Translations under genes and position numbers: made by a program | The notes under the pieces: generated by a model | Databases searched by the model: none | The model's input: only the letters and a program-made list of their open reading frames with translations | What the model was told of the DNA's origin: nothing | Part shown: piece after piece, positions 25,439-37,072 of the stretch | Layout of the letters: each line of letters begins with the position of its first letter | Position numbering within the stretch: position 1 is the stretch's first letter | Source of the DNA: Bimuria novae-zelandiae CBS 107.79 | Lineage: Eukaryota; Ascomycota; Dothideomycetes; Pleosporales; Didymosphaeriaceae | Direction of reading: 5' to 3' | Assembly: GCA_010015655.1 (NCBI GenBank) | Contig: ML976658.1 | Span: forward strand, 1,073,087-1,137,086 | Length of the DNA: 64,000 bases

Positions 25439-25765
25439 CTAATTAGTGGTTACCCTCACAGTTGATGCTATAAGAGATAACCACAGATAGCAAGGAGAAC
25501 TAGAAGAGACACGACAAGGGGTATAGCGATACCCTAAACTGTGTGCTAACGAGACCCTAAGCGTTTACCTAGGTCTCCGCGTTTATTACGCCTTCGCCGG
25601 AAGCTCGCGCGTCGTAGCCTACCATTAAGTAATAAGGACTCTAAGCGTTTACCTAAGTCCCTGTCTATTACGCTCTACAGTACCCGCCGCTAATAGTACT
25701 ATTAATGAACCTGCGTCTCACTCTCTTAAAGAGACGCCTTACGACCCCTAAATTGCTTTCCTATA

Positions 25766-28700
25766 ATGCCTTTTATCGACCACCTTACGAAGGAAGAACA
25801 GGCGCTTATTAACGAGGATAGCTGGGGCTAGCCCCTTAATGTTAATGAGAATACAGACATCACGAAAATTGACATAAAGAGTGTAAACACATACATCCTC
25901 TTCTACTACCAGATCTCCCGAAACAAAGAATGGGAGGACTATGAGCTATAGGAGCAGATGACTGTTATCTTTAAAGGATGGCTAAAAGAACTTTTTAATA
26001 AAGGCAATAAATCTCTTGTTACTAAATTACGAGACTACCTACGCAAGCAAGGCGTCTTTATAGCTAAGGATAGTAAGTTAATTGCCTATAACATCGTAGA
26101 AGCGCTGTAGGGCGACTATCACGAATAGACTAATAAAGAGGTTGCTCACTAGCTTAAAATAAACAAGAGGTTCAACTCGCGCTTTAATCCAAATCTTGCG
26201 ATATCGCCTCTATACAATACGCCTTTATTATAGTAATCTTTTTAATAACCCTTTGCGCACCTTGCTTTTCCTTAACTAGCTCTAATAGCACGCACTATCT
26301 ACCAACCTATACCTCCACCAAAACGGCAGCCTACCACATACCTGCCCCCTTATTAGCAGCACAACGCGCCTTTATCCTCTACGCAGTAGCTGAACCAGTA
26401 CAATACGTACAACCCCCATCTGCAGCACGAAAGCCCTACAGACGCCACACGTCTTGACAACGCACATTGACTTATTACAGACCTCTGCAAGCTATACGAC
26501 AATAAGAAGCGCTTTAGAGGTGAGCTATATAACGTGTTTAACACCAAATTCAGAATCTTCCAAGACAATTGCAGCAAGATAGGGCTATCTAAGCAACACT
26601 AGGATCGAGCTTTTTCTATCATGCTAAAAGACAAAGCGTCCAACTACTACTATAACCGCCTCGCGGGTCAGGGCTACGATCTTGAGATAATAATAGGTAT
26701 AACAAAGAGCTACTTCTATAATAAGGAGAATCGTTAATTATACCTTAGTAAGTGGAGAATAACTACGCTGGCACGTATAATTAGCGCCTACCTTAACAAA
26801 TCTTGTCTTAATGCTCTCTAATTACTTATTAACAAGCTCTAGAAGCTTTAACGCGGGCTAGGCTATAACTACTAAGGTGACAACGTGCTACGCAAACAAC
26901 TACTTAACGCGTGCAGCGGCATTAAGGACTGTAACCTTGCCCTCTTTACCCCAGCGCCTACTTTTGAAGGCCTCTACTCTACTTTACGCTCATCTATTGG
27001 CGCTGCTGTTATTAAAAAGGCTATGAGAGAGGTACGACGGGTACACGAGACGCGCCAAATTAACAATGCGCTGGCAACGCGTAATGGACCTACGACACTT
27101 AAAATAACTACACTGCCTATTAACTCCGACGTGCGCGTCTGGCGCGAGAAGGATAGATGGATAGGGCCCTATAAGCTTATTACTATAACAAATAAGACCT
27201 GTATAATACAGCTACCGCATGGCCCTACAAATTTCCGCTTAACAGTTGTTAAGCCGTACTACACGGATACCTCCCCGACAAACAACGAACCAGCCACGCT
27301 ACTAGCAATTGATAATAAGGATAATAGCTACCCAATAGATATGCTAGATAACGGAGACAATAACCAGGACAAAGATAGCGAAACTAGTGTGACTAACTGG
27401 CATTGAGAACAAGCTTCTAAACTCCTTTAACAAAAACGCGGCTGACCTAAAGGCAGTAAGAATAAGCCTAAAGCCACTATAGCCCGCGCGAACCCTTTTA
27501 GGATAGCTCGTGCGGCTCTTACAGCGTACACTGTTCACACAGCGCCTAACGAAGCTTACATGATAGAGGTCTTTATAACGCATAAAGAGAACACTAACTA
27601 GCTACTTTCTATTTAGTTGCGTAAAGAGCAAAGGATAACTACACCTAGCCAACTATTTAAGCTATTAGATAATAAGGAAATTAACAGCCTTATTACTAAC
27701 AGAGTCTTTTGCTTTGAGCAATACGATCCCTGCAAGCACTAAGGACAGATTTTTAAGTTATAACTAGTACGCGAAATTAAAGGCAAGACTATTGCTACCC
27801 TATATAAGAAATTACGCCTCGTAGTGCAAGGCTATTAAGACAATAGCAAAGTAATAATCCTTACCTAATTGCCAACCATCTAGCGAGCTAGCTAATAAAT
27901 TATACTAGCTATTGCTCCTTCACTCATGCGTAATAGAGTTATATTAATAAATAGAGAGATCTCGCTCTGGCTGCGAGATATCACCCAAGTATATATATAG
28001 TTACGCATAAAGCTTAACTGAGTAGTTATTGCCTACTTACCTAAGGAAATTGAATATAAGTATCCACTTGGCACGGTCATGATAGTTGAGAAGCCCCTAT
28101 ACGGCCTAGCTGAAGCTGGTACCTATTGGTGGGCAACGTATAGCACTTATCACAAGGAAAAGCTTTATATAGAGACCTTAATATATAACCTATGCCTGCT
28201 TGTAACCACTACTTAGGACGCCTTTAGCATAGTAGGCATGTAGACTAACGACACACTTATCCTTGCGGATAAATGTTTCTCTAACCTAGAAGAGAAGGAG
28301 TTAACGTTTATAGCTAAGCTAAAGGAGAAGCTAACACCTACTACTTTATTAATTTTTAATAGCTGTGTCCTATTAATTGATCACACTAGCAAGCTCTTAC
28401 TACGATAAAAGGATTAGGGCAAGAAGATTTAGCTTATTAATGCAAGCTTAGCTAACTATTAATAATAGTACGTTGAGTAGAGGGCTTACGGCGCCTATAT
28501 CGCGAGCATCTGCTAACCAGAGGCGACTTTTGACCTCTCTATTGCTATATAAACTCAAGAGCCTACTGTCGACGACGTTAACGCGTTGAACAAACGCCTA
28601 TAGTGGCAACTGAACAATCTTAATTATGGCCTTACCTATAAGGCACTTAACCTAGCTTAGGCTAAAGTCTTTATGTTCGTTAATGGCTCCTTCGCAAACA

Positions 28701-29293
28701 ACAAAGATTTAAGTAGCTAGATTAGCTATATAATTATAGTAGCTATAGAAGACGCTGCTGACACGGAGTTTACTATTTACGGTAATCTTATTTACTAGAG
28801 CTCCGCGAAGAGTAAACGCGTGACCTAGAGCGTCCTTGCGTTAGAGATCTACGTAATGGTAGGAGGCGTTAACCTCGCCTACTCTATTACCTTAACGCTT
28901 GCCATGGTTACAAAGTAGCTTAGTCTGCTATCTCTCCCCCTAGTAGTTTGTACAGACTCATACTCACTGTATGAGTGTATTGTCAAGCTAGGAACGACTA
29001 AGGAAAAACGACTAATAATTGATATTATGGCCTTACGTCAATCCTATGAGAGAAGGGAGTTATTTGAGGTTTGATAGGTAAATAGCTAAGACAACCCTGC
29101 CAACGCTATAACAAAAACATCACTAAATAAAGCCCTAAAAACTCTTATTAATACAAACTCGCTGCGTATACGAGTTGACGGATGGGTAACACGCAAGGAC
29201 CCCATAAACTAGCTCTAACAATAATCACGACAACCACCACAGTTATTACCTTCCGACTTTCGCAAACAGCCTCTCCAGCAAGTGTACACCTGA
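25766..29293 (+). pseudogene. copia C gag-pol, fused by internal deletion
   Basis: Starts at the ATG at 25766 (M-P-F-I-D-H-L-T-K-E-E-Q) and can be followed in one frame, across RIP stops, to a TGA at 29291-29293. Gag runs to about 26999. At 27000-27006 (GCGCTGC) it joins directly to the integrase C-terminal region (A-A-V-I-K-K-A-M-R-E-V-R, then V-R-V-W-R-E-K-D-R-W). The open piece 26885-27406 (173 codons) spans this junction. An AT-hook-like motif follows at 27434-27472 (K-R-G-stop-P-K-G-S-K-N-K-P-K). The RT box at 28241-28252 is stop-T-N-D. RNase H near 28676-28860 reads F-V-N-G-S-F-A-N-N-K-D. Confidence 0.87.
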
Positions 29294-29329
29294 TCCACAC
29301 TCATTTTACTATAAAAGAAAAGCTGCCAG

Positions 29330-29579
29330 TGTCTGCACTGCCTCGCCTTCCGCGCTAAGGGAACTGTGTAACCCAATCATACCCTTGTACCCCCTCACTT
29401 CCAGTTAACCTGATACTGTACCGAAACCCCTTCGCCTCCACACCACCTGGTACTCGCTCACATCCACGAGAACTGGAAGGAAGGTATATAGAACTATTAC
29501 AGAACACACAGAAAATACAGACACTAGATACCAAAGACAGAGAGTTACTTGTTCATTCCTTGCTACCTGTGAACCGACA
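29330..29579 (+). repeat. 3' LTR of copia C
   Basis: 250 bp, essentially identical to the 5' copy, with TTCATTCC where the 5' LTR has TTTATTCC. The close match means the insertion is young or the LTRs largely escaped RIP. Confidence 0.94.
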
Positions 29580-29700
29580 ATAACCATAGGCCGAATCTCG
29601 GGATGATTAACAGTAGCATCCGATGACAAGGTTAAGGCCGAGGTTGAGGGTATTCACAGTGATGTCACCGGGGTACAGAGACTGTTCTGGTGAAGGAAGG

Positions 29701-29918
29701 TGTCACGGTGTATGGCTCTTTCCCTATGAGATGGTTACTCCTACCCTTGCTTGGTGGCTACTCACCTTTCTGAGGAATGGTACACCTATCTGGAACTAGC
29801 AGTTGTTTGTGCCTGCGCACCTATACCTTCTGTAGCTCTTAGTTAGTACAACCTTATATTAATCCTATAATCTTTTCTACTGCGTACTGTCCGCTCAGCG
29901 CTCTGCCTCACCGTGACA
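29701..29918 (+). repeat. LTR (218 bp) with 10-bp inverted ends
   Basis: Begins TGTCACGGTG and ends CACCGTGACA, perfect inverted ends. It is preceded by a purine run (GTGAAGGAAGG, 29690-29700) that could be a polypurine tract. It is followed at once by GTTATGAGCCC, complementary to the anticodon arm of initiator tRNA-Met, as in half-tRNA primer sites of copia elements. The flanking five bases (GAAGG and GTTAT) do not match, so it is not a simple solo LTR. It is related to the solo LTR at 24591. Confidence 0.65.
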
Positions 29919-30612
29919 GTTATGAGCCCGGCTCGCACCCTGGGATTGTTCTCACCTGCTGTTGTGACATCACTCTGTTAGAGTCGCCCGTTGCTGTACT
30001 GCGTTCTCCACGATGCACACTGGGATCTCTGCCTAATCTATCGATACTGTCGACTATAGCCTCTGCAATAGCTACTGAGTCTAATCCCGCTATAACGCGT
30101 GCCACTATTATCCTAAATACTCTAAATAACTGATTTATTTAGGTATTTATTTATTAAGATATTGCTAATTAATATAGCCTTTAGTAATATAGTAAACCTA
30201 ATATAGTAGAGAAAGATTTCCTTAAGGTATAAAATTTTTTAAGTATTAACTTACTAATTAAAAGCTTAAAGCTACTAAACTCTTTTATATATGTACCAAT
30301 AATTAAAAAGAACGCCGCCGTTCTAAGTATTATACTTAAATAGGGGCTATAGCTAACCTAAATATAAATATTAGTAAAATAATTAGTTTACGTTATATAT
30401 ACTTAAATAATAATTATAATAACTTATATAATAGACTAGTTACCCTTAAAAAATTATTACATGAATATAATACGTCGTCGCGAGCTTGCTAATAAATATA
30501 ATACTTTTAAAACTACGACATAAGTTAAAATACTAAAAGAATCCACTTATAGTGAATTAGACTGTCCGCTAAAGAGATTAATTGCTTATATATAATGTAC
30601 TTTATAAGTAAG
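29919..30612. other. leader of a lost copia element, then RIP relic
   Basis: 29919 to about 30110 is GC-normal and looks like the 5' leader belonging to the LTR at 29701. From about 30120 the DNA becomes abruptly AT-rich and unreadable. No gag or pol can be recognised, so the element appears truncated or overwritten. Confidence 0.45.
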
Positions 30613-31505
30613 CTAATTACGCAAGCGAGTGTAGTACTCTGCCAATACTCTAGCTTCTGAACTAGTTTACTTCATAACGTAGTTAATACTTTATAGATTT
30701 GAACACTTTTTAGAACTATAGGAAGCTGCAATCCAGGACCAATAAAATAGAAAAATAATACTAGGCATACTATTACGTAAACTATAAAAGGGAAAAAAGG
30801 AATACTTATTTAGCACTTATTTTTAGTAAAATCTTTTAAATTATTATAATAAATTATAATAACTTCTTAATGACTTCTTACTGGCTTATTTAATATATAT
30901 TTATAATATAGTAAAGTTTTAGAGCGTGCTTTAAACATTTAGACCTAAAGATAATAGAGTATTTTAAAAGTAAAAAAATATAACTCTCCTCTTTTAATAA
31001 ACTATAAATACATATAGTGTAAATACTATTCTAGGTTTTTTTCTTTTATACACTTCCTATATACTGTAATAGGCTATAAATAGTTTTATAAAGTTATATT
31101 AAAGCTTTATAACTAGTAAAATAATGACTTTTAATTTTAATATTTACTAGTAGACCTAGTACTCGTATATTAGCTGTAATATTAGACTGTACGATATATG
31201 ACTCTACTAAAGTATATATCTAGCTTTTATAAAGCGACCTAACGTAATTATAGTTTATTATAACTTTTTAAGAGGTGTTACTAGGATTTAATACTAATAT
31301 AAATACATTTTTATTTATCTTTTTATAGAATATATAATACAACGCCTATCTTTTTGTTTTCTTTTTTGTTTTATTACTTTTGTAGCATTAGATTACAACT
31401 TTCTATGGTATAAATAAGTGTTAGAATCTGTAAGGTATTAGCTATGTTATAAAGAAAACTAATCTAAAGATTACAGTATTGGCAGAGTAATGCACTCGCT
31501 TGTAA
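30613..31505. repeat. degenerate inverted-repeat element (~0.9 kb)
   Basis: 30613-30644 and 31474-31505 are imperfect inverted repeats of about 30 bp. The left arm reads TTACGCAAGCGAGTG...TCTGCCAATAC; the right arm is the reverse complement with a 2-base gap and a few transitions. The interior is AT-rich with no open frame. This fits a decayed DNA transposon or two inverted copies of a short repeat. No clear target duplication could be seen. Confidence 0.4.
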
Positions 31506-31561
31506 AGTAGGTTATAAAAAAAGTATATAAATAGTAATTACTAACTGTATATAACTACTTA

Positions 31562-31650
31562 CAGCCAGGTGGCATAATGGTTAAATGCCTAAAAAGCTTT
31601 ACTCTTAGTACGCTATACTACGTTAGTTCGAACTCTATCGCTATAATAAA
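31562..31650 (+). ncRNA. tRNA-like / SINE-like remnant
   Basis: Contains an A-box-like TGGCATAATGG near 31570 and a B-box-like GTTCGAACTC near 31627, about 55 bp apart and in the order of an internal pol III promoter. The 3' acceptor strand does not pair with the 5' end, so it is not a working tRNA. A RIP-altered tRNA pseudogene or a tRNA-derived SINE head are both possible. Confidence 0.35.
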
Positions 31651-31676
31651 CTATAAAGGTAATATTTAGTTTTAAT

Positions 31677-31812
31677 AATTAGGGGTTTAGGTGTGGCTAA
31701 CACTCTGTGTAGTGGCTAGTACCGTGCAGCACGACGTAAGTTTTAATATTCGGGGGCTTAGGTGCGGCTAACACTCTACGTAGTGGCTAGTACCGTGCAG
31801 CGCGACGTAATT
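31677..31812. repeat. 71-bp tandem duplication
   Basis: Two adjacent copies of a GC-rich unit containing GGCTAACACTCT and GGCTAGTACCGTGCAGC. The second copy starts about 71 bp after the first, and the copies differ mainly by transitions. It sits between AT-rich relics just upstream of gypsy G2 coding sequence. Function unknown; it could be part of a lost LTR or a small element. Confidence 0.6.
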
Positions 31813-34449
31813 AGTATAATGTCTTAAAATAGAATAATAATTGTACGTGGCGTTTTATAGAACTGATCAGATATTTAGAATTACTTTTTTAAACTAATTA
31901 GAGGGCTAGAATAGCATTCTAATACCGATAGCTTGGCAAAAGTTGCCAAATAATTTTACTATAAGTCCACTTCTTTGTTCCTCCTTAGCAGACAATAAAG
32001 AAAATTAAATAATAACTATTAAACGAAGTATATATTATAGCTTAGGGTAAAGCTATTAGCTTGCCTAAAACTAATAATAATTAACTATAAGAGGGCTTCC
32101 TTATTACTTATAAAATAATTAATTAGGATATGCCACGTCCTGCCTATAAAAGATTTTTAAGTATAAATTATAAGGAACTACTAATAAGATATTATCTCTA
32201 AAGACTTACGTCACTAAGATAACTACCTATCTACGCCGTACAAAGCCACACTCTATAGGCCTAGTAGTGGCCACTACCAAGCTTAGAGTCGTAAAGCAAG
32301 TTAATGTACAACCTATAACAAATAGCCATAGTAGTAGTCGTAACTAAGATAAGCCACCTAGAAACTATGTCTATAGGAAGAAACACTAGTTTGCTAACTA
32401 CTTTATTTTTAACTTATAATATCTAAGACGTTTAAAGGACTATAAACCTATTACTAAGATAACTTATAAAGTTAAAAAAAGTATAAAAAGGTCTAGCGCA
32501 GGTAATTACGTTCTAGTCTATTTTAAGCACCTCTATATACTTAAGAAAATGCTTAAGATATTTATTAAGAATATAAAATCTATCCTCTTAGCAGGATATA
32601 ATAGTTAAATAAATAGGTAGGTAAATAAGTACTTCTAGGCTAACCTAGTGTTAGATAGTTACTACATTACTGCTTACTTTATACCTTATAATACTAACTA
32701 CTATAACTTTATAGTTAGCCGCAAGCTTCTTAAGGAAGCTAACGTTTAAATTAACTATAAGTAGTAGATACTTAAGTAACTAAATATAATACTAATTAAC
32801 TATAAATAAGATATTATTATCCTAACGCAGGGCACTGCTACATGATTTAATTTTAAATATTATATAGATACTAACTAATATAATAATCTTATAGATATAG
32901 CTATTACATAGTATACCTACTATTTCTCATAGCAATCCTCTTAGCGGCGCACCTACGAGAAGAATCTAATAAAGATAGAGAAGTAGCTCTACTATTTAGC
33001 GCCACTATTATAAGGGTAGCTACTAACTTACCCTAAACCTATCTCTCGCGAGGGCCGCGCAAAAGCAGGCCTAAAAATTAATACTATAAAAGCTACTATA
33101 TTTATAATTAACGCGCGTTAAAAAGAGATAATTATTAGCTATATTAGTATTTATAAGGTAGAGAGGCTAATTTAGGACTATAAAGAGGCGCTAGGCTGGA
33201 TAGACTAGCTAGATTTAAATAAAGAACTCCGTTAGCTTCTTGTAAAGAAGTTACTATTTCTAGGTTACGTAGGCGCTACTCTAGCTTAATTTTTTTTTTT
33301 AAAAAGACTTAGATATCTTGCCTTTACAGAACAATAGCGTTAATTATAATATTAAGCTAACTATAGATAATATGCTAGCGTTAAGCCTACTATATAGCAT
33401 ATCTTTTAAATAGGTAGAGCTTGTCAAAGCTTACCTATATGGTTTTTTATAATAAGGCTTTATTACTTATAGTAATACTCTATACGTCTTACTAGTGCTA
33501 TTTGCTAAGAAGTCTAAAGTAAAGTAATATTTCTATATTAACTATTATAAGCTTAATACCATTAAAAAAAGAATATTTATTTTATTTTATTTTACTTATT
33601 TAAAAGACCCTTATGCGACTCGCAGACACTAAGATATTTATAAAGCTAAATATATAATAGGCCTTTTATTATATCTAACTTAATAAAGATACTAAGGACC
33701 TAACTATCTTTCGTATACGCTATAGTAACTATAAGTATTATATACTCTTATTTAGTGTCTGTAACGGCCCTGCAATTATTTAAAAATATATTAATAAAGT
33801 TCTATATAGAATACTCAATGACTTTTGCAAAGCCTATCTAGACAATATTCTTATATACTTAGCGGACCTACTATATTATAAGGAGCATGTTGCTTAGGTG
33901 CTAAGAAGTCTACGCGATGCAGGGCTCTAGGTTAATATTAAAAAAAGTAAGTTTAGAGTAATAAAAATCAAGTTCCTTAGTATTATTATTAGCACGCAAG
34001 ATATGTAGAAAAACTTAAAAAAGTTACTACTATATAGAACTAGCTAGTACCTATATTAGTTACAGCTATATAGTTATTTTTAAGCTTTTATAACTTCTAC
34101 TAGACTTTCTTTAAGGACTATAGGCGTATTATCTAGCTACTTACTAAGATACTCTAAAATGGCGCCTAGCATGCCTTTAGCAAGGGTAAGCTTATAGCCT
34201 TTTAGTAAGCTAAGGGCCTTATACTATTAAATAATATTTTTACTTATTACTTGCCCTATTGCATAACGCGTATAAAGACCAACGCTAGTAATAAAGTTAT
34301 AGTTAGTCTACTTTTGTAATTATAGGATAATAGTCTCTAGCGATTTATTACATTTTTCTTTAAAACTATAAGTAGTCCGCAAATACACTATAATATTTAT
34401 AATAAAAAGATACTTACTATAATTTATAGTCTTAAAAAGTAAAGGTCTT

Positions 34450-34672
34450 TGTAACGAGGTAGGCACGGTCGAACACGTGGCCTTCTCTCGCTTATAGAGG
34501 TTCCGGCTAGGCTAGGATCAAACACTAGCGCTAGTGGCTGACCCTAGCATATCCTATATATATTATACTATACGAGTAATACTTGGCTTAAGTATTCTCG
34601 TGCGTACCTTTTGGTGCAGGTGAGGAAGTCACATAGTATTGGCTTAGTAAGCGGGGCGCTTACCTCATTACA
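34450..34672. repeat. solo LTR (223 bp) in G2 RNase H
   Basis: GC-normal island starting TGTAACGAGGTA and ending TACCTCATTACA (12-bp inverted ends, one mismatch), flanked by exact GTCTT duplications (34445-34449, 34673-34677). Removing it and one duplication restores the gypsy RNase H reading. Confidence 0.8.
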
Positions 34673-35203
34673 GTCTTAACTTATAAGCTTATAGACTACT
34701 AAGCTATTTAGCGCTATTATTAACTATTAAGCGCTTAAATACTTCTGAACTAAGTAAGAGCTTACTCTACGACAGTTATGCTAGGCTATAATAGTAGTAA
34801 AATTTAACTTTAACCTTACTTATTAACTAGCCACTACTAACGTAGTAGCTAACGCACTATTACGAACGTAAAAGGAACTATAAACCTAAAAAAATAAAAA
34901 TAAAGTAGCTTATATAAGGGCTTTCTTATAGGTTAAGTAGCTAAACGTTAATATAGTGCAAGAAGCTACAACCTAGCTCACTAACCTTATTAATTAAAGA
35001 CTATTGTATTAGGAGTTTAAAATTACTATAATAATTATCTTTATAGCCTTTTCTTTTATAGGGATTCTGCATTCTGCATGCCCTTATAAATTAAGTAATT
35101 AAGGTATACTAAAACTATTATAGCGTATAGAAGCTATAAGAGAAGGCTTAATAAAATTTTAAATACTGTAAAAGCTAAATAATTAAAATTTACTTTTATA
35201 TTA

Positions 35204-37050
35204 ACGTGGTTCACCACCGAGCGGGCCAACCCCACCGAGCGGGCCACTTTTTAAAAGTTAGTCTATTGCGAAGCGCCTCCTACAACACCACTATAATTTA
35301 CTATAATTCGCAGAACATAGAAATACTATTCAGACTTATCGCTATTAGATGCATCTATAATTTCTACTGCGCAGGTGCGAGCGTTGTGGCCAGCTTCGCC
35401 GCAACGTCCGCAGCGCCTCTGCCCACGCACCCTCTTTGCAGACTCTTCACCCTCCTTTTGCCCACTACTATCCTTTTTAGCCATTAAATTGACTACCTCT
35501 CTTACTGTGAGTATCTTAGCTACCTAAATATACTTCCTCTTTTAACTTTTTACCTTTATTACTATCTTTACTGCCTTATAAAGCCTTACTATTTCTTATT
35601 ATATTAATACTATTTCGTGCCCTATTAATGCAACACCTTTGTTAAGCTACTTAATAGCTCTAAGAAGCGGAGAAACTAGTAAATCTCTATACTTCTATAC
35701 ACGCTTATAAACTAGCGTTAACTAAGCCTCTATCTCGCGGAGGTTGCTTAGTGTTTTTAATTCCTATAGGGTGTCCTCTACGTTAGGTAGAGTTGGCGTA
35801 CGAAGAACCACATCAAGTCTTAATAACACCGCCTCTAGGTCGTGTAGGACTAATCTAGCGCCTCTAAAGCCTGCGTAAATGTTCGCCTTTATTATTACCT
35901 TCTTAAAAGCTACTTTAAAGGCTAGTAAAAAGATCTCCTTCTTAATCTACTTAGTGCTGTACTGTGCTAAGCTACTAATCTCATTGCTGTACGCCCGCTT
36001 TAAAGGCGAAAAACAACCTATATTAAGTAGCTACAAGAGGTGGGATAAGTGTAGAGGTATATAGAGAATAATAATCTTCTATTTCTTATAGTATTTATAG
36101 AATTCGTGTAAGCAGTGGCTCTTATAACTATCTATAATTAGTAGCTGGTGTGCACCTAAACTACGCGCCTTAGTATAGGTATTAAAGTGCCTTAGCTAGG
36201 TAAGGCTAAGCTTATTTAACGTCTAGCTATTAGGACTAACTTTAATAACCTAGTCTCGGGGTAGATTATGGAACCAGGACGTAATTAGAACCTTACTAGG
36301 GAAGATAAAAAAGGGTAGTAGAGCCTAGCCTTTAGCGCTAACACCCTAGATATTAGTAACCTATCTATAATTACTAAATTAAATCTTCTTTAGGTTGCTT
36401 CGCTTCTTAGAGCCTGTAAAGACTATCTAACCCTGTATTACCCCTATTATAAAGCCTGTCTTGTTAAAATTGTACGTGTCGTCATTAGCAATACCGTACT
36501 TAGCCTTAGTATGTGTAACTAGCTTAAACTAAGGCGTTATAATACGTAGATCTTTATTTAAGGCTTGCTAATAATTATATAAATAGCTCCTTTAAAGCTT
36601 AATTTCTAGCGTACGCGTTTTAAGCCTGTCTATTTAGTGCTTACTAATAGGCTATCCACCGCGCTTAGTAAGTAAATTATTAGCTATATCTTAGACTATA
36701 TCCCTTGTTGCACCTATTCCTCGCTAGTTAAGCTTAAGTATACGTTAGACTAGAGCCTCCTCCTCTAGCTTAGTTAGCTTCTTTAAGTTGGGCTTGTAAT
36801 TGCGTCGAGAGAGGGCTCCTTAGCGTCGTTATTATACTATTATTTAAGGCACACTAAAGGCTATAATAACGCGTCTTTTACTTTTATCGCGATTTTTAAT
36901 TATAGCTTAGATAGCAAGCTATAGTGCGCTTTTAGTATAAGGTTATTACGCGTTATATTGTGATGGCATTGTAGTATAAGCTAGAGGTAGGCTGCATTTA
37001 GCAAAGTTGGCCCGCTTGGTGGGGTTGGCCCGCTCGGTGGTGAACCACGT
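35204..37050 (-). mobile_element. Fot1/pogo-type DNA transposon in G2
   Basis: 1847 bp bounded by terminal inverted repeats of about 44 bp starting ACGTGGTTCACCACCGAGCG on both ends, flanked by TA (35202-35203, 37051-37052), the Tc1/mariner/pogo target. Each inverted repeat holds two copies of a CCACCGAGCGGGCCA-type unit. The transposase is on the minus strand. The ends are CG-rich and nearly unmutated, while the body is RIP-degraded. It interrupts G2 between RNase H and integrase. Confidence 0.9.
35370..36960 (-). pseudogene. Fot1/pogo DDE transposase, RIP-inactivated
   Basis: Minus-strand reading with several stops. The first catalytic block (about 36455-36485) reads Y-N-F-N-K-T-G-F where Y-N-F-D-E-T-G-F is expected. 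The second reads L-I-I-D-S-Y-K-S-H with its Asp kept. The third reads L-L-Q-L-L-N-I-G-C-F where L-L-Q-P-L-D-V-G-C-F is expected. The C-terminus carries a CCHC knuckle near 35385-35430 (R-C-G-R-C-G-E-A-G-H-N-A-R-T-C), as in many Fot1-like proteins, and it is intact. Two of three catalytic acids are lost, both by G->A on the coding strand. Start codon not determined. Confidence 0.82.
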
Positions 37051-37072
37051 TAAGGCTAATAATTATCCTAGT

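Larger units (their letters stand above)
25189..29579 (+). mobile_element. Ty1/copia element C, internally deleted
   Basis: LTRs 25189-25438 and 29330-29579 (250 bp each), nearly identical; I noticed one T/C difference. Exact ATAAC duplications flank it (25184-25188, 29580-29584). The body matches copia E (40555-46736) but lacks the segment matching 42373-44163 of E, so it has no zinc knuckle, protease, integrase zinc finger or integrase core. It can only have moved by using proteins from another copy, or the deletion happened after insertion. RIP damage is lighter than in E. Confidence 0.94.

Noticed and set aside
31474..31510. tRNA-Thr gene suggested by TGGCAGAGTAATGC and CTTGTAAAG
   Set aside because: No T arm or acceptor pairing downstream, and the same words occur inverted at 30613, so an inverted-repeat arm is the better explanation.
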